From Sphagnum magellanicum (Eukaryota; Streptophyta; Sphagnopsida; Sphagnales; Sphagnaceae): a DNA stretch of 64,000 nt. Below, piece by piece: positions 22,801 through 35,029 of the stretch. The position numbers were made by a program, and so were the translations under genes. The stretch covers positions 16,961,390 to 17,025,389 of the forward strand of contig CM038911.1 in the NCBI GenBank assembly GCA_021904315.1, in the 5' to 3' direction. Position 1 is the first letter of the stretch. The number at the start of each line of letters is the position of its first letter. A model generated the notes under the pieces. The model was not told where the DNA came from and did no database searches. It saw nothing but the letters and a program-made list of their open reading frames with translations.

Positions 22801-24030
22801 ACCTTATATTCATTTAATTTTTTAGTTTTATAGCAGGAACTTGTCAAATTATAAATAGTTTGGCAATGTTTGGATGACAAAGATTTTTCATTGTTGCACA
22901 TATGACAACTTGTGTTGTGAGTGGAATTGACTCATATTCTAAGTTTCATGTTTCTTTGTCCATACCCTAAAGCTTAAACCAAAACCAAGTTTGCTACCAC
23001 AGCTTGTTTGCAATGGGCAAAACAAGATGATGAGAAGCCATGACAATAATAATAGCAATGGCAAGATTTTAAAAAATTAAAACAATAGAATGGCTATGCA
23101 TGAGGAGGGACAATGATAGTAGCATTCCAAGAATGGTGTAACCTTAATGAACTATTAACACCTTAACAAGGCTGGAATCTCGTAAAGGCAACCTTACAAA
23201 TAATGTGTTATTCTATTACTATTTCATTTGTTAAAATTATTTTGTTGAGTAACTTATTATTATTAATTCACTTACTAACTTACTAATTGAATCTACCAAC
23301 AACTAATACCTTTAACTTTTAATACATACTTTATTTTTTCTATTTTTTTAATACCAAGGATCAACACATACATGACCCTATTATAGAACTTATGAATTTT
23401 TTTTAATATTCATAACCAACAACATTTCATCAAATCGAACATCACCACCAATTGATGAGATTGAAATGATTAGGAAAAGCAAATCATTTTATCATGTGCC
23501 AATCACCACTAGTTAAAAGGTCACAAACCATTTGATGACAAATAATTTGTTATGTTGTGTTAACCAAGCTATCCAAATTCAATTTGAAAGCTCTATCATG
23601 TCATTGACATCTCATTCAACAATTGCTTATGACCAATAATCACACCAAGCTTCAATTGCATAACATTTGATGAAAAATGATCTAGTGCTAGAGGCATGTG
23701 CCATAGATATTCACAAAACCATTGTTTATGTTAACATGTTTACTTTGGACTTACAAGGGATTGGAAGCGCGAGTCACAAGTGTAGGTTAAAACCTTAAAG
23801 TGGGGGCATTCCCAAAACAATGGCGTGAAGATGATGAGGTGGTAGCAAAATCATGCCTCCACATTTTGGACATGCCCCCGCCCCACCCATGGATCTTTCA
23901 TGATAGTAAAGCATTAGGCAAATGTTATCATGAACCTAAACATACATAGATTAGAAGGTGTATGAAGGCTTGTTCCATACTTTAAGATTGGGAGGGATCT
24001 TAAAACTATGAGTAAGCAATTGAGATATTT
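19870..24030. other. Long intergenic stretch without recognised genes
   Basis: Contains a G-run with ggggggg near 22670, several unrecognised open frames (21010-21297 and 21536-21865 plus; 21646-22049 minus) and AT-rich filler. The minus-strand pair at 21646-22049 reads through a modest peptide (MESLEQDVATCGHENKKRRN) that I could not assign. I see no domain, RNA gene or repeat with clear ends. Confidence 0.45.
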
Positions 24031-24039
24031 CAATTGATA

Positions 24040-24175
24040 GGTGGATATTAGGTAACTTAAGCAAGTGGGTAGGTATGTAGCCTAGGTACATATGTAAGTA
24101 GTTAATGTGAGTAGGTAGAGAGGTAGTTGGGTAGGTAGCCTAGGTAGGTCTCTAATCGAGGTAACTAGACCCCTT
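24040..24175. repeat. TAGGTAG-rich degenerate repeat
   Basis: Irregular copies of taggta, gtaggtag and agcctaggtag fill about 135 bp. The same vocabulary appears at 1550-1800 and 44030-44560, and as its complement at 36715-36975. Confidence 0.6.
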
Positions 24176-24795
24176 AGCTAAGTACGAAGTCTTCAGGTGC
24201 AGTTTTTAAAAAAGTAACCATGGTCAAAATTTTAGAGCTCTCGGTCCTAATTTGGGGGACTTAAAACCTAGCCTTTAGGGTGAGGTAGCCAAATGAGGAT
24301 GAGAAGGAGGGACTTTGAAGATAGCCTGCAAAGGAAGGGTGAGATGGCCAAGTGAGGATGAAAAGAGACCCAGGATTGGAGCCCCACTGTACCCATGTCT
24401 CTACTAATATCTCTCCTGTTGTCTATTAAAGATAGACTACTCACTCCCACATGCTGCCATCCGAATACAATAAGAGATTTGTAAGTGCTTGACAACTTTA
24501 AACACCCGACGAGTCAGGCGTCTTGTACACTTGGTTTTGGAATGATAGCCAACAATGCTGCACTGGATTTTGTGCTGCAGGAGAACATTTTGGGTGCAGT
24601 TGAATTCTTTAATCCGAGGCACCCCCACTTATGGAATAACAAACAATCTAGATTCTAGCTGGACTCTCTACTTGGAACTGGCATGCAAGAGCACATAGCA
24701 CAGCACAACTTGTCGTCAATGTGGCGTCACTAGTAAGCACGTGTTGCTAGTTTTTACACTCTCACTGTCTTGCTAATGTCACGAAAAACTTCTCA

Positions 24796-24949
24796 CATTG
24801 CAAAAACCCTTAGCTCCGAGAGTGTAAAACTTCCCTTATTGCAAAAACCCTTAGCTTGGAGAGTGTAAAACTTCCCTCATTGCAAAAACCCTTAGCTGGG
24901 AGAGTGTAAACCTTCCCTCATTGCAAAAAACCCTTAGCTCAGAGAGTGT
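24796..24949. repeat. 41-bp tandem repeat, about 3.8 copies
   Basis: The unit reads cattgcaaaaacccttagct, then a variable dinucleotide, then gagagtgtaaaacttccct. Four copies follow one another with only a few changes, the last incomplete. Just upstream (about 24753) tttttacactctc is an inverted echo of the gagagtgtaaaa part. Confidence 0.93.
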
Positions 24950-25399
24950 GGATTATGGACGGTTGTAAAAAAAGTTATAGAAACAAAAAAACACATCCTC
25001 AAGCAACTTTTAGTACAATACCCTAGTACAAGTCACCAGCACCCATGTTGATACGAGCTTCATATTTTGGAGTGAGGCATCTTAGTGACCATATTTTAGG
25101 CTTTAAAATATTGTTAGATTTGAACCGAGAGACTGTGATTTAGTCTAAACATGAGATATCTGTAAAATCTTTAGAAATAATTTAAAGATTTTAGAATCAG
25201 TATTGGTTATACTGATTCCACCCAAGACATGTCTGGGCAGCTTCAACACAATTCTCTGTGGAACAAGTAAATAAAGTCTGAAGATTTCATATTTGTGCCA
25301 AAATGGGTGCATAAATTAATGAATCCAAGCAGGTAGCTATCAGCTAGTAGAACTTTTCCAGGTTTTCAAAATCGGAGCAGTGAATCGCATAGATAATAA

Positions 25400-26100
25400 T
25401 CCACGTGCAATCGCACTGCAACTAATTCTAGTCCCCTGTCAACAAGATCAACACGACATGTGCGCCTTAATATGGCTGCCCAATGAAATCTAATGCACGT
25501 TGTGCTTGCCCCCTCCTCCCCCCTCCCACTCGGCAGCTGTTGCCAGACACCTAACGTACTACCTTGGCAGATTGGACACTAATTGGATTATTTATAGAGG
25601 GATTATTTATAGAGAGATGTTGAAATTTTCAAAACATTATATTTCCAAAGAAAAAATAATTTGTGAATGAAAATAAGAGAAAATCTATTCAGGAATAATG
25701 CAATTCAAGAAACCAACTTGCTTGGATTTTTCTCACAGTGGTTGTTGGCAGTTGGAATTTGAACCCAAAACAAAATTTAACAGTCAACTCTGAAAGAGCA
25801 GCAAGCCTGGTTCTTTGTACCCAAGTTGCAATGCACTCAATCTACTTAGCCTATTATTATTGCTGCTCATCATCATCATCATCATCACCAGCAGTCCTTA
25901 TGGATAGCTTGAGGCTCCTGCCAACATACTCTCACTCTTTTCATTGCAGCAGAGTGCACAATGATTAGGGACAAAAGCAAAATAGAAAATCATGGTCCAG
26001 AGACAGAATCTCAACCATTGTGGACAGAATATCCATCTATCACAATGGTGAGCAGCATTAATGGGACACATGTATGATTTCAAATAAAAAGGCATAACTT
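25400..26100. other. Less AT-rich low-copy-looking segment with a CAT microsatellite
   Basis: This part is richer in C and G, with a cccctcctcccccctccc run near 25510 and a (CAT)n run at 25867-25889. The plus-strand ORF at 25738-25968 encodes a serine run from the microsatellite and looks accidental. Similarity between 25614-25690 and 19010-19090 (tgttgaaattttcaaaa) marks a dispersed repeat. Confidence 0.4.
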
Positions 26101-26297
26101 ATTTGATATAGCGGGTGGAATACTTATCCCATTGAACAACAAGTTGCATACTTATAATGTCCACAGTAGCAAAAGTGGATTAGAATCTTCCTTCCTCTGT
26201 TATTGAGACCCTCTATTACAAAGTTAGTTTTTGTACTATGGTGCAGTTGAGCCCCTGCCCATTACAGACTAGGTGACCAGCAGGGAGAGGGTGCTGG

Positions 26298-26617
26298 TTA
26301 CTAGACATAACCATCCCTTGTGAGAATCAAGATGCCCTCTTTCATTTATCCAGGGAATAGTTGTTTTGAAATGTTGATCCAAAGCAGCAAAGGGTTACAA
26401 AATCATTTGGGTCGATGAGAGTTTTAAGTGTGTACTAGTTGCAAAAAATACTTTGCAACTACACTTGTTCTTTTAAACTATGTTTTATAGTATGTACCTT
26501 GTGATAATTAGTAAGTTGCTGATGAAATGGAGCTCAAAGTTACGAGTTGTAACTTGCAACTTGATAGTCAATCAGAGTGTAATTGAGATTCTCACAAGGG
26601 ATCATTCTATTGAGTAA
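26298..26617. mobile_element. MITE-like element with about 33-bp terminal inverted repeats
   Basis: The left end (ttactagacataaccatccc, continuing ttgtgagaatcaa) pairs with the right end at 26583-26617, whose complement reads ttactcaatagaatgatccc and continues ttgtgagaatctcaa. The inner 15 bases, atcccttgtgagaat, are identical. Total length is about 320 bp with no coding capacity. Flanks show no sure target-site duplication. A diverged relative lies at 51508-51808 (agacataac, then aagatgccctctttt, then gttgct-atgaaatgga). Confidence 0.65.
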
Positions 26618-26619
26618 GG

Positions 26620-28500
26620 CACCAAGTGAGCTAATTGCTAGGTGATGCATCAGCAACATAATGGGCAAGAGTGAAATCATTCCATGACATTAAGGAATGA
26701 CAGATTCAACAATTTTTACAGAAAAAAAACTTCATATTCAATAAAGATTTTGGTCACGATTATGAGTGTATGATCGTCACCCCAAGCTTTATGTGCTATA
26801 GTGTGGTCAAGAAAATGGCATAATCTGCCACTGTAGACCTTAATGTATACACTAACCTTTATTCAGTCCCCCTTAGATTTATGGCTTCCTGGGGGGAACG
26901 ACAGAGGAAGGGGAGAGGGGGTGATGGCCACATGGATTGGCGTTAACAGAAGTCCTAAATTTGAGTTTAAGTTTATTGAGGATAATAGGCTTGAGTGACC
27001 CAGCACCCACCAGTGCACCATCCAAAAAATCTCGTTCTGGGATTTCATGGATGGGATGAAACTGTCCTCCCAGGGCTCAGTTGCTTGGTCAGTTAAAAAC
27101 ATTTCCCTCTGAAATTTTATTCATTTATTTCTTTCTTTTTCGGGCCTCCCCTTTTATCTTAATTTTTCTCCAACAAACCTAAACCCTAAACCCTACCACC
27201 CTTCCTCCTACCAACCCATCTACCTCCCTCATCCTACCAACCCACCCTCCTCACACTCCTTTTGCAATCATTCCATCACCAACGGGTTGAGTGTTTGGGT
27301 TTAGGGAGCTTAAAGTGTCACCAAAAAACAAGGGGAATACTTTCTGCAATGTGCATTTTTCCATTGTTGGACATACATGGACCAAAGTATATTTCTGAAA
27401 CATTTATTAAAATAGAATGAGTTTGTTTCATATATTGCTTCGTCTTCAAAATCCTTACAGACACCTAAGTTCTATTGTTTTAATTTTATGGATCACAAGA
27501 GATTAGTCACTCATCTTGATTTCCTCTCTAAGAGTCAACAGGTTGTCTTATGTGAGATGGTAACTCATTCCCAACAACAAAATCCCCACAAAGATTAAAT
27601 CTACTATTTCAACATGGTTCAATCTTAGAGATTGGACAGAGATTTAGGGTAGGATCAGCGAGTACAATCTTCTTTACTTCCCAACATTCCTTCGGTCCTA
27701 GAACCTCCAAAGCTCCCACATGCAGCAAGTACTCTTCTCAAGACAAAACACATTCTATGTTTAATTCAAAAATCCCCAAAAATATCACACGTGAATTGCC
27801 ACACAACCACTCCAAAAATCCTAAACACAATCATCCTTTCCTTTGTGTTGGTCCCTATAGAAACACATGCAACAACTTTAGACCTTTTCCTAACATTTTT
27901 AGCACAACGGAAGTTTTATCGTTAGGATTTCTTTTGATCCAGCAATTCTAATCAAGTTCTATTTCTATCTATCTACCACAACCAAAGTCCAAATCCGACA
28001 CATTTTTTTCATTATTCCAAAAAGTCCAGCAACTTAACTTTTCTTCATCACCAAAAGCTTGTTGTTCACTTCCTCAACATGCATCAAATATTTTCCCCGT
28101 CAACTCATCTCCTCGCTTCCCTAAAACCATTCTGCCAATCTTCTTACAAAAACCTGATCCACAAAGTTCATGAAGAGTTTTCATTGAACAACAGTGATTG
28201 CACTCCATATTAGAGACTAACTCACCAAGCTCCCATCATCATAACCTGCAAAACAACAAAACACACCAAAAACATAAACACATAAAAAACAAACTTTTTG
28301 GTATTGTTGAAGCACTGCGCCGCACAGCCAGTGGTCCAAACACCAATTTGAATTAGGGTTTGTAGTCTTCATCCACAAAAAATAGCTGACATTGTTTTTA
28401 GGGTATAAAAGCTTGAAAAGTGGAAAGCTTGGAGCTTAAGAAGTGAAGAGTTTGGATGCATGAACTTAAAGGTAAGCATCCTATTTTCTTTTATGTTTTG
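26620..28500. other. Intergenic DNA with short telomere-like motif
   Basis: Mostly unstructured. Contains cctaaaccctaaaccctacc (about 27178) and pyrimidine-rich text. Small ORFs (26863-27102 minus, 27757-27951 plus) match nothing I know. Confidence 0.4.
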
Positions 28501-28514
28501 GTTTTGGTTTTGGT

Positions 28515-29850
28515 GGGCACCATCGCCAACTTTCGACAAAGGCTAGTTCCCCCTTTTTTCTTTTTGTTTTGTTACTTCTAAGAATGGGTGGGTGCCATCA
28601 CCAAGTCTTGACAGAGAATCAAGCTCCCTTTTTTTCTTGTTTTTTTCTTTGTGTTTTGTTGTTTGGGGGTGTAGGTGGGTTCCATCATCAACTCTCAACA
28701 AAGGGGGAGCCCAAGCTCCCCTTTTTTCTTTTTTCTCCTTTTGTTTTGTTGCTTCTAGGTGCAGGTCGGCTCCATCACCAACTTTCAACAAAAAGGGAGC
28801 TCAAGCTTCCTTTTTTTTTTTTGGTTGCTTATGGGTGCATGTGGATGCCATTGCCAAGTTCTAACAGAAGGGGAGCTTGCTCCCCCTTTTTTTCATTTTT
28901 TTTAATTAATTTTTGGGTGCCATTGTTAGGTCTCGGTAGAAAGGGAGCTTAGCTCTTCATTTTTTCATTTTGTTTTATTACTTATGGGTGCATGTGGATG
29001 CCATCACCAAGTTCTAGCAAAAGGGGAACTTGCTCCCACTTTTTTTTGTTTTTTTAAACTAATTCTTGGGTGCCATCATTAGGTCTCAATAGAGAGGGAG
29101 CTTAGCTCCTCCTTTTTTCGTTCTTTTTTATTGCTTTTCCAATGCCATCACCAAGCCTTCGGCAAAAGGGGAGCTTATTACCTCTTTTCTTTTTTTTCTT
29201 TTTTTTTTGGTTGTTGTTTTTAAGACGCCATCACCAAAATTCAGTAGAGAGGGAGGTTGCTCCCCCTTTTTCAATTTTTTTGTTGCTTATGGGGCACCAT
29301 GGCCAAGTCTTGGTAGAAGGGAAGCTTGAGCTCCCCCTCTTCTTCCTTTTTTTGGTTTTTTTTCTTCTGGGTGCAAATGGGCGCCATGGCCAAGTCTTGG
29401 TAGAAGGGGAACTTTGAATCCCCTTTTTTTCTTGTTTTTCTTTTTGTTTTATTGTTTCTAGTGCAAGTGGGTGCCATCACCAAGTCTTAGCACAATTTGG
29501 CTCCCCTTGTTTTTTGGTTGTTTTTAAGTGCAACTAAGCACCATCACCAAGTATTGACAGACAAGGAGCTTCAACTCCCCCTCTTTTTATTTTTTTGTTT
29601 TGCTACTTTTGGTGTAGGTGGACACCATCATGAAGACTCAGCATAGGGGGAGCTTGTGCTCCCTCTTTTTTATTTTATTTTTTATGTTTTGTTGCTTTTG
29701 GGTACCAATGGTTTCAACAAAGGGGAAGTTTGAGCTCCTTTGTTTTCTTTTTTTCTTTTTTTTCTTTTGTACTTTTGGGTGAGTGGGTGCCATCACCAAG
29801 CTTCAACAGAGGGGGAGCTTCGACTCCCCCTTTTTTTTTTCCTTTAATGC
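28515..29850. repeat. Minisatellite of about 17 units (65-90 bp), hairpin plus T-tract in many
   Basis: Each unit starts near gtgccatcaccaagtctt, continues to a short palindrome of the type ggggagcttgagctcccc, and ends in a T-rich tract with gttttgttgcttttgggtgc. Unit starts fall near 28519, 28592, 28681, 28770, 28848, 28917, 28998, 29069, 29140, 29226, 29297, 29380, 29472, 29538, 29622, 29703 and 29788. Sequence and unit length vary, so the array is not freshly amplified. The many ORFs on both strands here are by-products of the repeat. Confidence 0.9.
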
Positions 29851-29942
29851 AATTTTTTTCTTCATCATTGTTCCCTAAATTTTTTTTAGTGTTGGTAAGA
29901 AAAAAAAATTATTTTGCTTTGTGGTTTTTGCAACTTTGGTAG

Positions 29943-30290
29943 ATGCAACCCCAACAAAGAACAAGGACTGTTAAAAAAGAGGACCATGCCTCAACTAAAT
30001 TGGTAGATGGCATGGGAAGTGTCATGAGTGAAGGAGGTTTGGAGGGATGGAAGATGCAAAAACACGTGCAAACAAGTGTTGAAGATGGTGCATTGGCTTA
30101 GTGTAATGTTAATGAGAAACAAGAGTAAACAAATGTTGAGGTGGGGGAAACCTCAATAACAAATGCTACCATAAATGAAGTTGACTTGCAAAAAACTATT
30201 AAAATGTTAGTGGAATAAGAAAATGTAGTTCTTGCTCCAAAGCTAGAGGAAGATGAACATGTTATAAGACATGTTGAGATTGATGCATGT
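29943..30290 (+). pseudogene. Possible decayed coding segment, unrecognised
   Basis: One plus-strand frame starting at ATG 29943 reads a charged, protein-like sequence (RTVKKEDHASTKLVDGMG, then VMSEGGLEGWKMQKHV, then KLEEDEHVIRHVEID), interrupted by three stops over about 115 codons. It follows directly on the minisatellite. I know no matching family; it could equally be chance in a purine-rich stretch. Confidence 0.25.
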
Positions 30291-30320
30291 GAAATTTTTA
30301 TCTTAATTTACAATCAATTG

Positions 30321-30368
30321 CCCACCCATCCTCTTTATTTGAGAGGATGGGTGGGTTTTTTTTGGAAA
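30321..30368 (+). repeat. Perfect 14-bp GC-rich hairpin followed by a T-run
   Basis: cccacccatcctct (30321-30334) pairs exactly with agaggatgggtggg (30342-30355) around a 7-base loop, and nine or more T follow. A second, imperfect hairpin with a T-run follows at about 30417-30462 (ccttttccatgtgaaaagg core). Confidence 0.85.
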
Positions 30369-30904
30369 AATTTTTGTTTGGAATATTATTATTAATTTTA
30401 GTTTTCAAACTTTTGCCCCACATTCCTTTTCCATGTGAAAAGGTGGGCGGGGCATTTTTTTTTGGTTTAAATCTCTAAGCAATACCCTATAACTTTGTAG
30501 GTAATATTATTTTCTTTTCAGGGTTAATTTCATTATATGCAAATTTCGAGTTTGAGTTTTAGCAATATTTTCATCTTGAGTTTTTGTCTATCTATCCATT
30601 TTTGCAATACCCTCATTGTATGTTTAATCTTTTATCTATAATTGCAATACCCTCATCATGTAGAAATAACCTTCATTTAGAATGTTAATTCTCACATTAG
30701 GTTTATTATATTTGTTTTTTAATTTCAAATGTGGTTACCCCTTCTTCAATTGTCATAAAGGGTGTCCATTGGGCAAAGGATGGGCCCAAATTTGTTTGCA
30801 TGGTTGATAGGTGCAATGCATTGTCTATAGCTAAATACAACTTGGTATGGCATTTGTGACCATGGAGCCGAGCAAGCCTGGATGCCCATTTACTCAGGAG
30901 TAAA

Positions 30905-31490
30905 GCCCAAAGGTTCAGGCTATTGGAAGGGTATTACTTATGCCCAAAAGTACTCAATGCACATCAATACCCCTATCAGGGTATATTATAAAACCTTTGG
31001 TCTCCATAACATATTTAAAAAGTCCTAGAAGGGTATTGCATAGCCCCAACAAATCCTAGAAGGAATGTAATACCTTCATAAGGATATTTTGTAAATAATA
31101 TGAATTAAATTATTTTAGTCCAAGCTACTGGAAGGGTATTGATTGTGTCCATATTTATTCAATGGCTTTGTAATACTTCTCTTAGGATATATAAAAAATA
31201 TTTTGGGCTCCATCACATATTTATTGCAATTTAGAAGTGTATTGTTCAAACCTACAAAGAAAGTAATACCTTGCTTGGGGTAATTTACAAACAACATGGG
31301 CTTAATTATTTTGGTTCGGGTTGTCAAAGGGGTAATGCTCATGCCCAAAAGTACTCAATTCACAAGCACTACCCTTTTTTGGGTATCCCATGAAACCTTT
31401 GGGCTCCATAACATATCTTTTGGAATTTGGAAGGGTATTGTATAACCCTAGCAAAACCTAGAAAGAAAGCAATACCCACATCATTTTGCA
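30905..31490 (+). repeat. About 200-bp tandem repeat, three diverged units
   Basis: Three collinear units (about 30910-31120, 31122-31312, 31315-31490) share tggaagggtattg, cccaaaagtactcaat, tttgggctccataacatat, a second aagggtattg and taataccttc. The same unit occurs twice in reverse orientation at 35400-35765. No coding sense was found. Confidence 0.82.
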
Positions 31491-31745
31491 ATAATATCAT
31501 AAACCATGAAACAAAAGAATATTTTTAAAATACTTATTCCATGTTCATTATATCATACTAGACATATTAATTCAAGTAAATGAAGGTATTGCAAAGTTTT
31601 TCACAGTATCATAAACCATGATACAAACAAGGGTATTGTAATTACACTTCAAAACTTTGTTGAAGTAAAACCTTTTACCATCAATGTGGCAAATATTGCA
31701 ATACCTTCATTTACATGTACTGACAATTTTGCATTGGTCCACTAA
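31490..31745 (+). repeat. Left arm of an inverted repeat matched at 35030-35400
   Basis: The piece cataaaccatgaaacaaaag, followed by an AT stretch to attccatgttc, and the later taccatcaatgtg block appear as reverse complement at 35030-35400 with high similarity. Together with the 200-bp units at 30905-31490 and 35400-35765 this makes inverted arms of roughly 800 bp, about 3.3 kb apart. Confidence 0.75.
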
Positions 31746-32249
31746 ACGATTCTTACCATTTATTAATTTGAAAATGTCTTTCAACTATGTTTAATGTTTA
31801 TTGAAAAAAATTAACGTAAAATAATCATTAAGATATTATATGTATAAAAATGCAAAAATAATAATAAATCCGCACATTAATTAATTAAACATCATTTTTT
31901 GATATATTGTAAAATAAATTTTACATAGAGGTAAGAAAATACATTGACTAAATGTACATGATATTAGGTACTTATATTGTAAATTTCAATTAAAACCTTG
32001 AATACTAAACCCTAAACCTTGATTGAAGGAAGTCAAGGTTTTTACTAAAGGATTTTTTTTTATGTTCCAAGAAAAAAAAATAACGAGGATGATTTTGTTG
32101 ATGCTAGATGAAAGATGCATATGGCTTGCCTTGCACTATTGATAAATGATACAATGCATTACTATGTTATAAGAAATTCTAGCTGCATTTTGGAGGTAGC
32201 ATAATTCAATAATGCAAGAGGTCTTAACTCTACAAGGAGGAGACAATGG

Positions 32250-32515
32250 GGGAGCATCTGGTGTTTACTCTAATTAAAATGATTGCTTTGATGTTCATAT
32301 TTTTGATGAATTTAGTTTTGAAAAGGCAATCTTTAGAGGTTTGTCAATCCAAAGACTAAGGCAACATCTTGACTATATTCAATTAAGGCAAAATGATGAC
32401 ATCACAAAATTAGGGGTATTTGAAAAACAAAAACCACCTAGAGCTAGGATGCATGAAAATGGAGCTTGGACACATTCATCCAATGTCCAAAATGATCCTA
32501 ATATTAGTCTTTGAT
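32250..32515 (+). pseudogene. Unrecognised coding-like relic
   Basis: One plus-strand frame is open for about 78 codons without ATG, reading DCFDVHIFDEFSFEKAIF, then RGLSIQRLRQHLDYIQLRQ, then NDDITKLGVFEKQKPPRARM, then HENGAWTHSSNVQ. The composition is more protein-like than anything else between 30 and 40 kb. I do not recognise the family; a transposon protein is the natural guess in this setting. The minus-strand ORF 32379-32585 is its shadow. Confidence 0.3.
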
Positions 32516-34547
32516 CATCATTGACAAGTCTAGCCACATGAGGTAACATATAGATTAGTTGCATGAAGGACATGAATTCTACCAACCATTTGACTAGCTA
32601 TGTGATATTGGGTCTTCCCTTGGAAAATCTACTGAAAATCTACTATATTTTTTTATCGAAACATCGATTTGATGATCTGGGTGGTGAGCATCTTAAGATA
32701 GTTCCATTCATAACAGAATCATCGATGTGATCGACGAAAGTCAGAGGATTCAACATCATCATGCTTAATGCAATCGTAACTTAATCATAATAATTATAGT
32801 GTTGTCTAACTCTTTGGTCGATTCGATTTGCACAAGGAATTGCATGGTTGAATCATGTTAAACTTTCAAGGTGTTGAGAACATCGCATAATAACTTTGCC
32901 TTCACAAAGTTTTTGAATCCACACAAACTCTAACATGGCTTCCAAAAGTTTACGAACATTTTCATACCCAACTATTTGAAGGTTTCTAGGAAGCTTCCAA
33001 GAGTAGACCCTCCTTTGTGAACAAACAACAATTCAAACACTAACTCCTTGTAGTTAGCTATCATCTTTAGAACATTATGAATGTTAATTATATTGTTGTT
33101 GTTTATCTCTATTGTTGCAATGATAGTGGTGTGGTGGGAGATGGAAAACGTACTTCCTTTGCCTTATGATTTACTAGAGCATTCCCATGTTCTTCTAAAT
33201 CACATTCTAATTTTCCACTGCAAAGAGAATTTGGGCTTGTTCGGTGTGCAACTGCCTATTTAAGTGCTTGCATATGGGTGCATGGAAGGATTATTTGAAG
33301 TTGTCTGTACTACTATCACTAAATTAGGCATCTATTTACAACATTGTTGCTACACTTCAACATCATTTGGTGAAAAAAAACTCCTCTTTGAATATCTTAT
33401 CAATTTGATGGGTAGAGAATCTCTAGTAGATTGGAAAGTAGGCAATTTCCTTATTCTTGTTTGCTTGCAAGTGAAAAGAAGCATGATTTTTGTGTGTTTG
33501 TTGTGTAACTAATGTGGGACATCACCTAATGTGGAAGAGCTGAAGGTTACATCTAGTACAAATTATAAATCTTCATTGCTAATACTTTGTTACAAAATTC
33601 TAAAGCTTCATATTAGAAGTAACAATTTACATAATTTATATATTGGTTTCATGGTGCACTATTTTTACTTTTCATTTTGAAAATTTGCAATTATACTTGA
33701 AGAATTTGACTCACAACTCACAACCACCTTTCGTGTAATGGATGCATGAAAATGGAAACAAAACTATGACCAGGAAAATTATTTCAGGTTTAACTTTCTA
33801 TAAGTTGATAGTATCTTAGTTTATAATCATCATAAATGCAAGGATTTAAATGATGGATCTTGGGTAAATCATGTTGCATCCATTACAAGATTATTACATA
33901 CCATAGCCCAACTAATGAACTTAGTTGCTACTTTCAGAACATTTGGAACACCAATTCTAAACAACTACAATTGGAAGAAATTTCAAGGTTCTAAAAGCTT
34001 CATTTGAAGAATGCACCTCTAAAAAATACCCCACCTTTGCCCCACCTTTTTATTCCATAAAATTTTTAATTAAAATTTCTACCAAGTTAAAATAATTATG
34101 CAAATATTATATATTTATAATGCAAAAATATATAATTTCACACACTAATAAACTAAGTATATCATCATTTAGTACATTTTAAATTAAAATTTACATAAAA
34201 TTAACTTACAAGGACTAAATTTACATAATATTAATATCTTATATTTCAAACTTCAATTAAAATGTTTCAATTTACATAGACATAATATTCAGTTATATGC
34301 ATTAATAAAATATACAACATCAATAATTAATCTTTTGGAAATTTTTTTAACTCATTAAAAATAAATTTTACAAAAACAATTGCATTATAAATAACCATGG
34401 GTTTATATATATAGTTTAAATCTATATATTTTTTCAATCAAATTTTATCGTATTTTGAATAAATATGAAGATATTTATATGTATTAAAACGAATCAATAA
34501 CATAATTCCATAATCTCATTAATTATATATAATGTACTACTCGATAT

Positions 34548-34548
34548 G

Positions 34549-34580
<32 letters not shown>
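34548..34580. repeat. (AT)n microsatellite
   Basis: About 15 uninterrupted AT dinucleotides inside copy 1 of the long repeat. The matching place in the second copy (around 37440) has only a few, so the run expanded after the copies separated. Confidence 0.95.
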
Positions 34581-34583
<3 letters not shown>

Positions 34584-35029
34584 AATATTTAAGCCAATAT
34601 TACACATGATAAAAAAAAAAATTTACATATGGACTTGTGTTATATCTTTATAAATATAAAATATTACTGACCTACTATATAATTATTTAAGGCTAGAAAT
34701 TAGGGTTTATTGTCAAAAAAAATTTAAATAAAATTTCAATTATACATAGGATTAATATATGGGAGAAACCATTTTTATTATTATGTGAACCATTAAAAAA
34801 AGTAAAAAATCATGTGCTTTAATTAATTTCTTAAAATATGTATTAAAATATTATTAAAATTTTATTAAATTAGAGACTTGATGTTTTTATTTTTTGAAAT
34901 GAGTTTACAACTTTAAGAGGGAAAAACATAAATATGTACATCATTGAAAAAATGTTAAACATGAGTTTTTAATTTTTTGATTTTGACAAATTCCGAATTC
35001 TAACATTAATTAGTAAATTTTACATTAAA

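Noticed and set aside
24240-24640. Possible LTR-like segment (AATACAATAAGAG signal, repeated gccaagtgaggatga words)
   Set aside because: No partner repeat, primer-binding site or internal coding region was seen.
28543-29942. Many ORFs on both strands in the minisatellite
   Set aside because: They repeat the tandem unit; overlapping frames on both strands are equally open and none matches a family.
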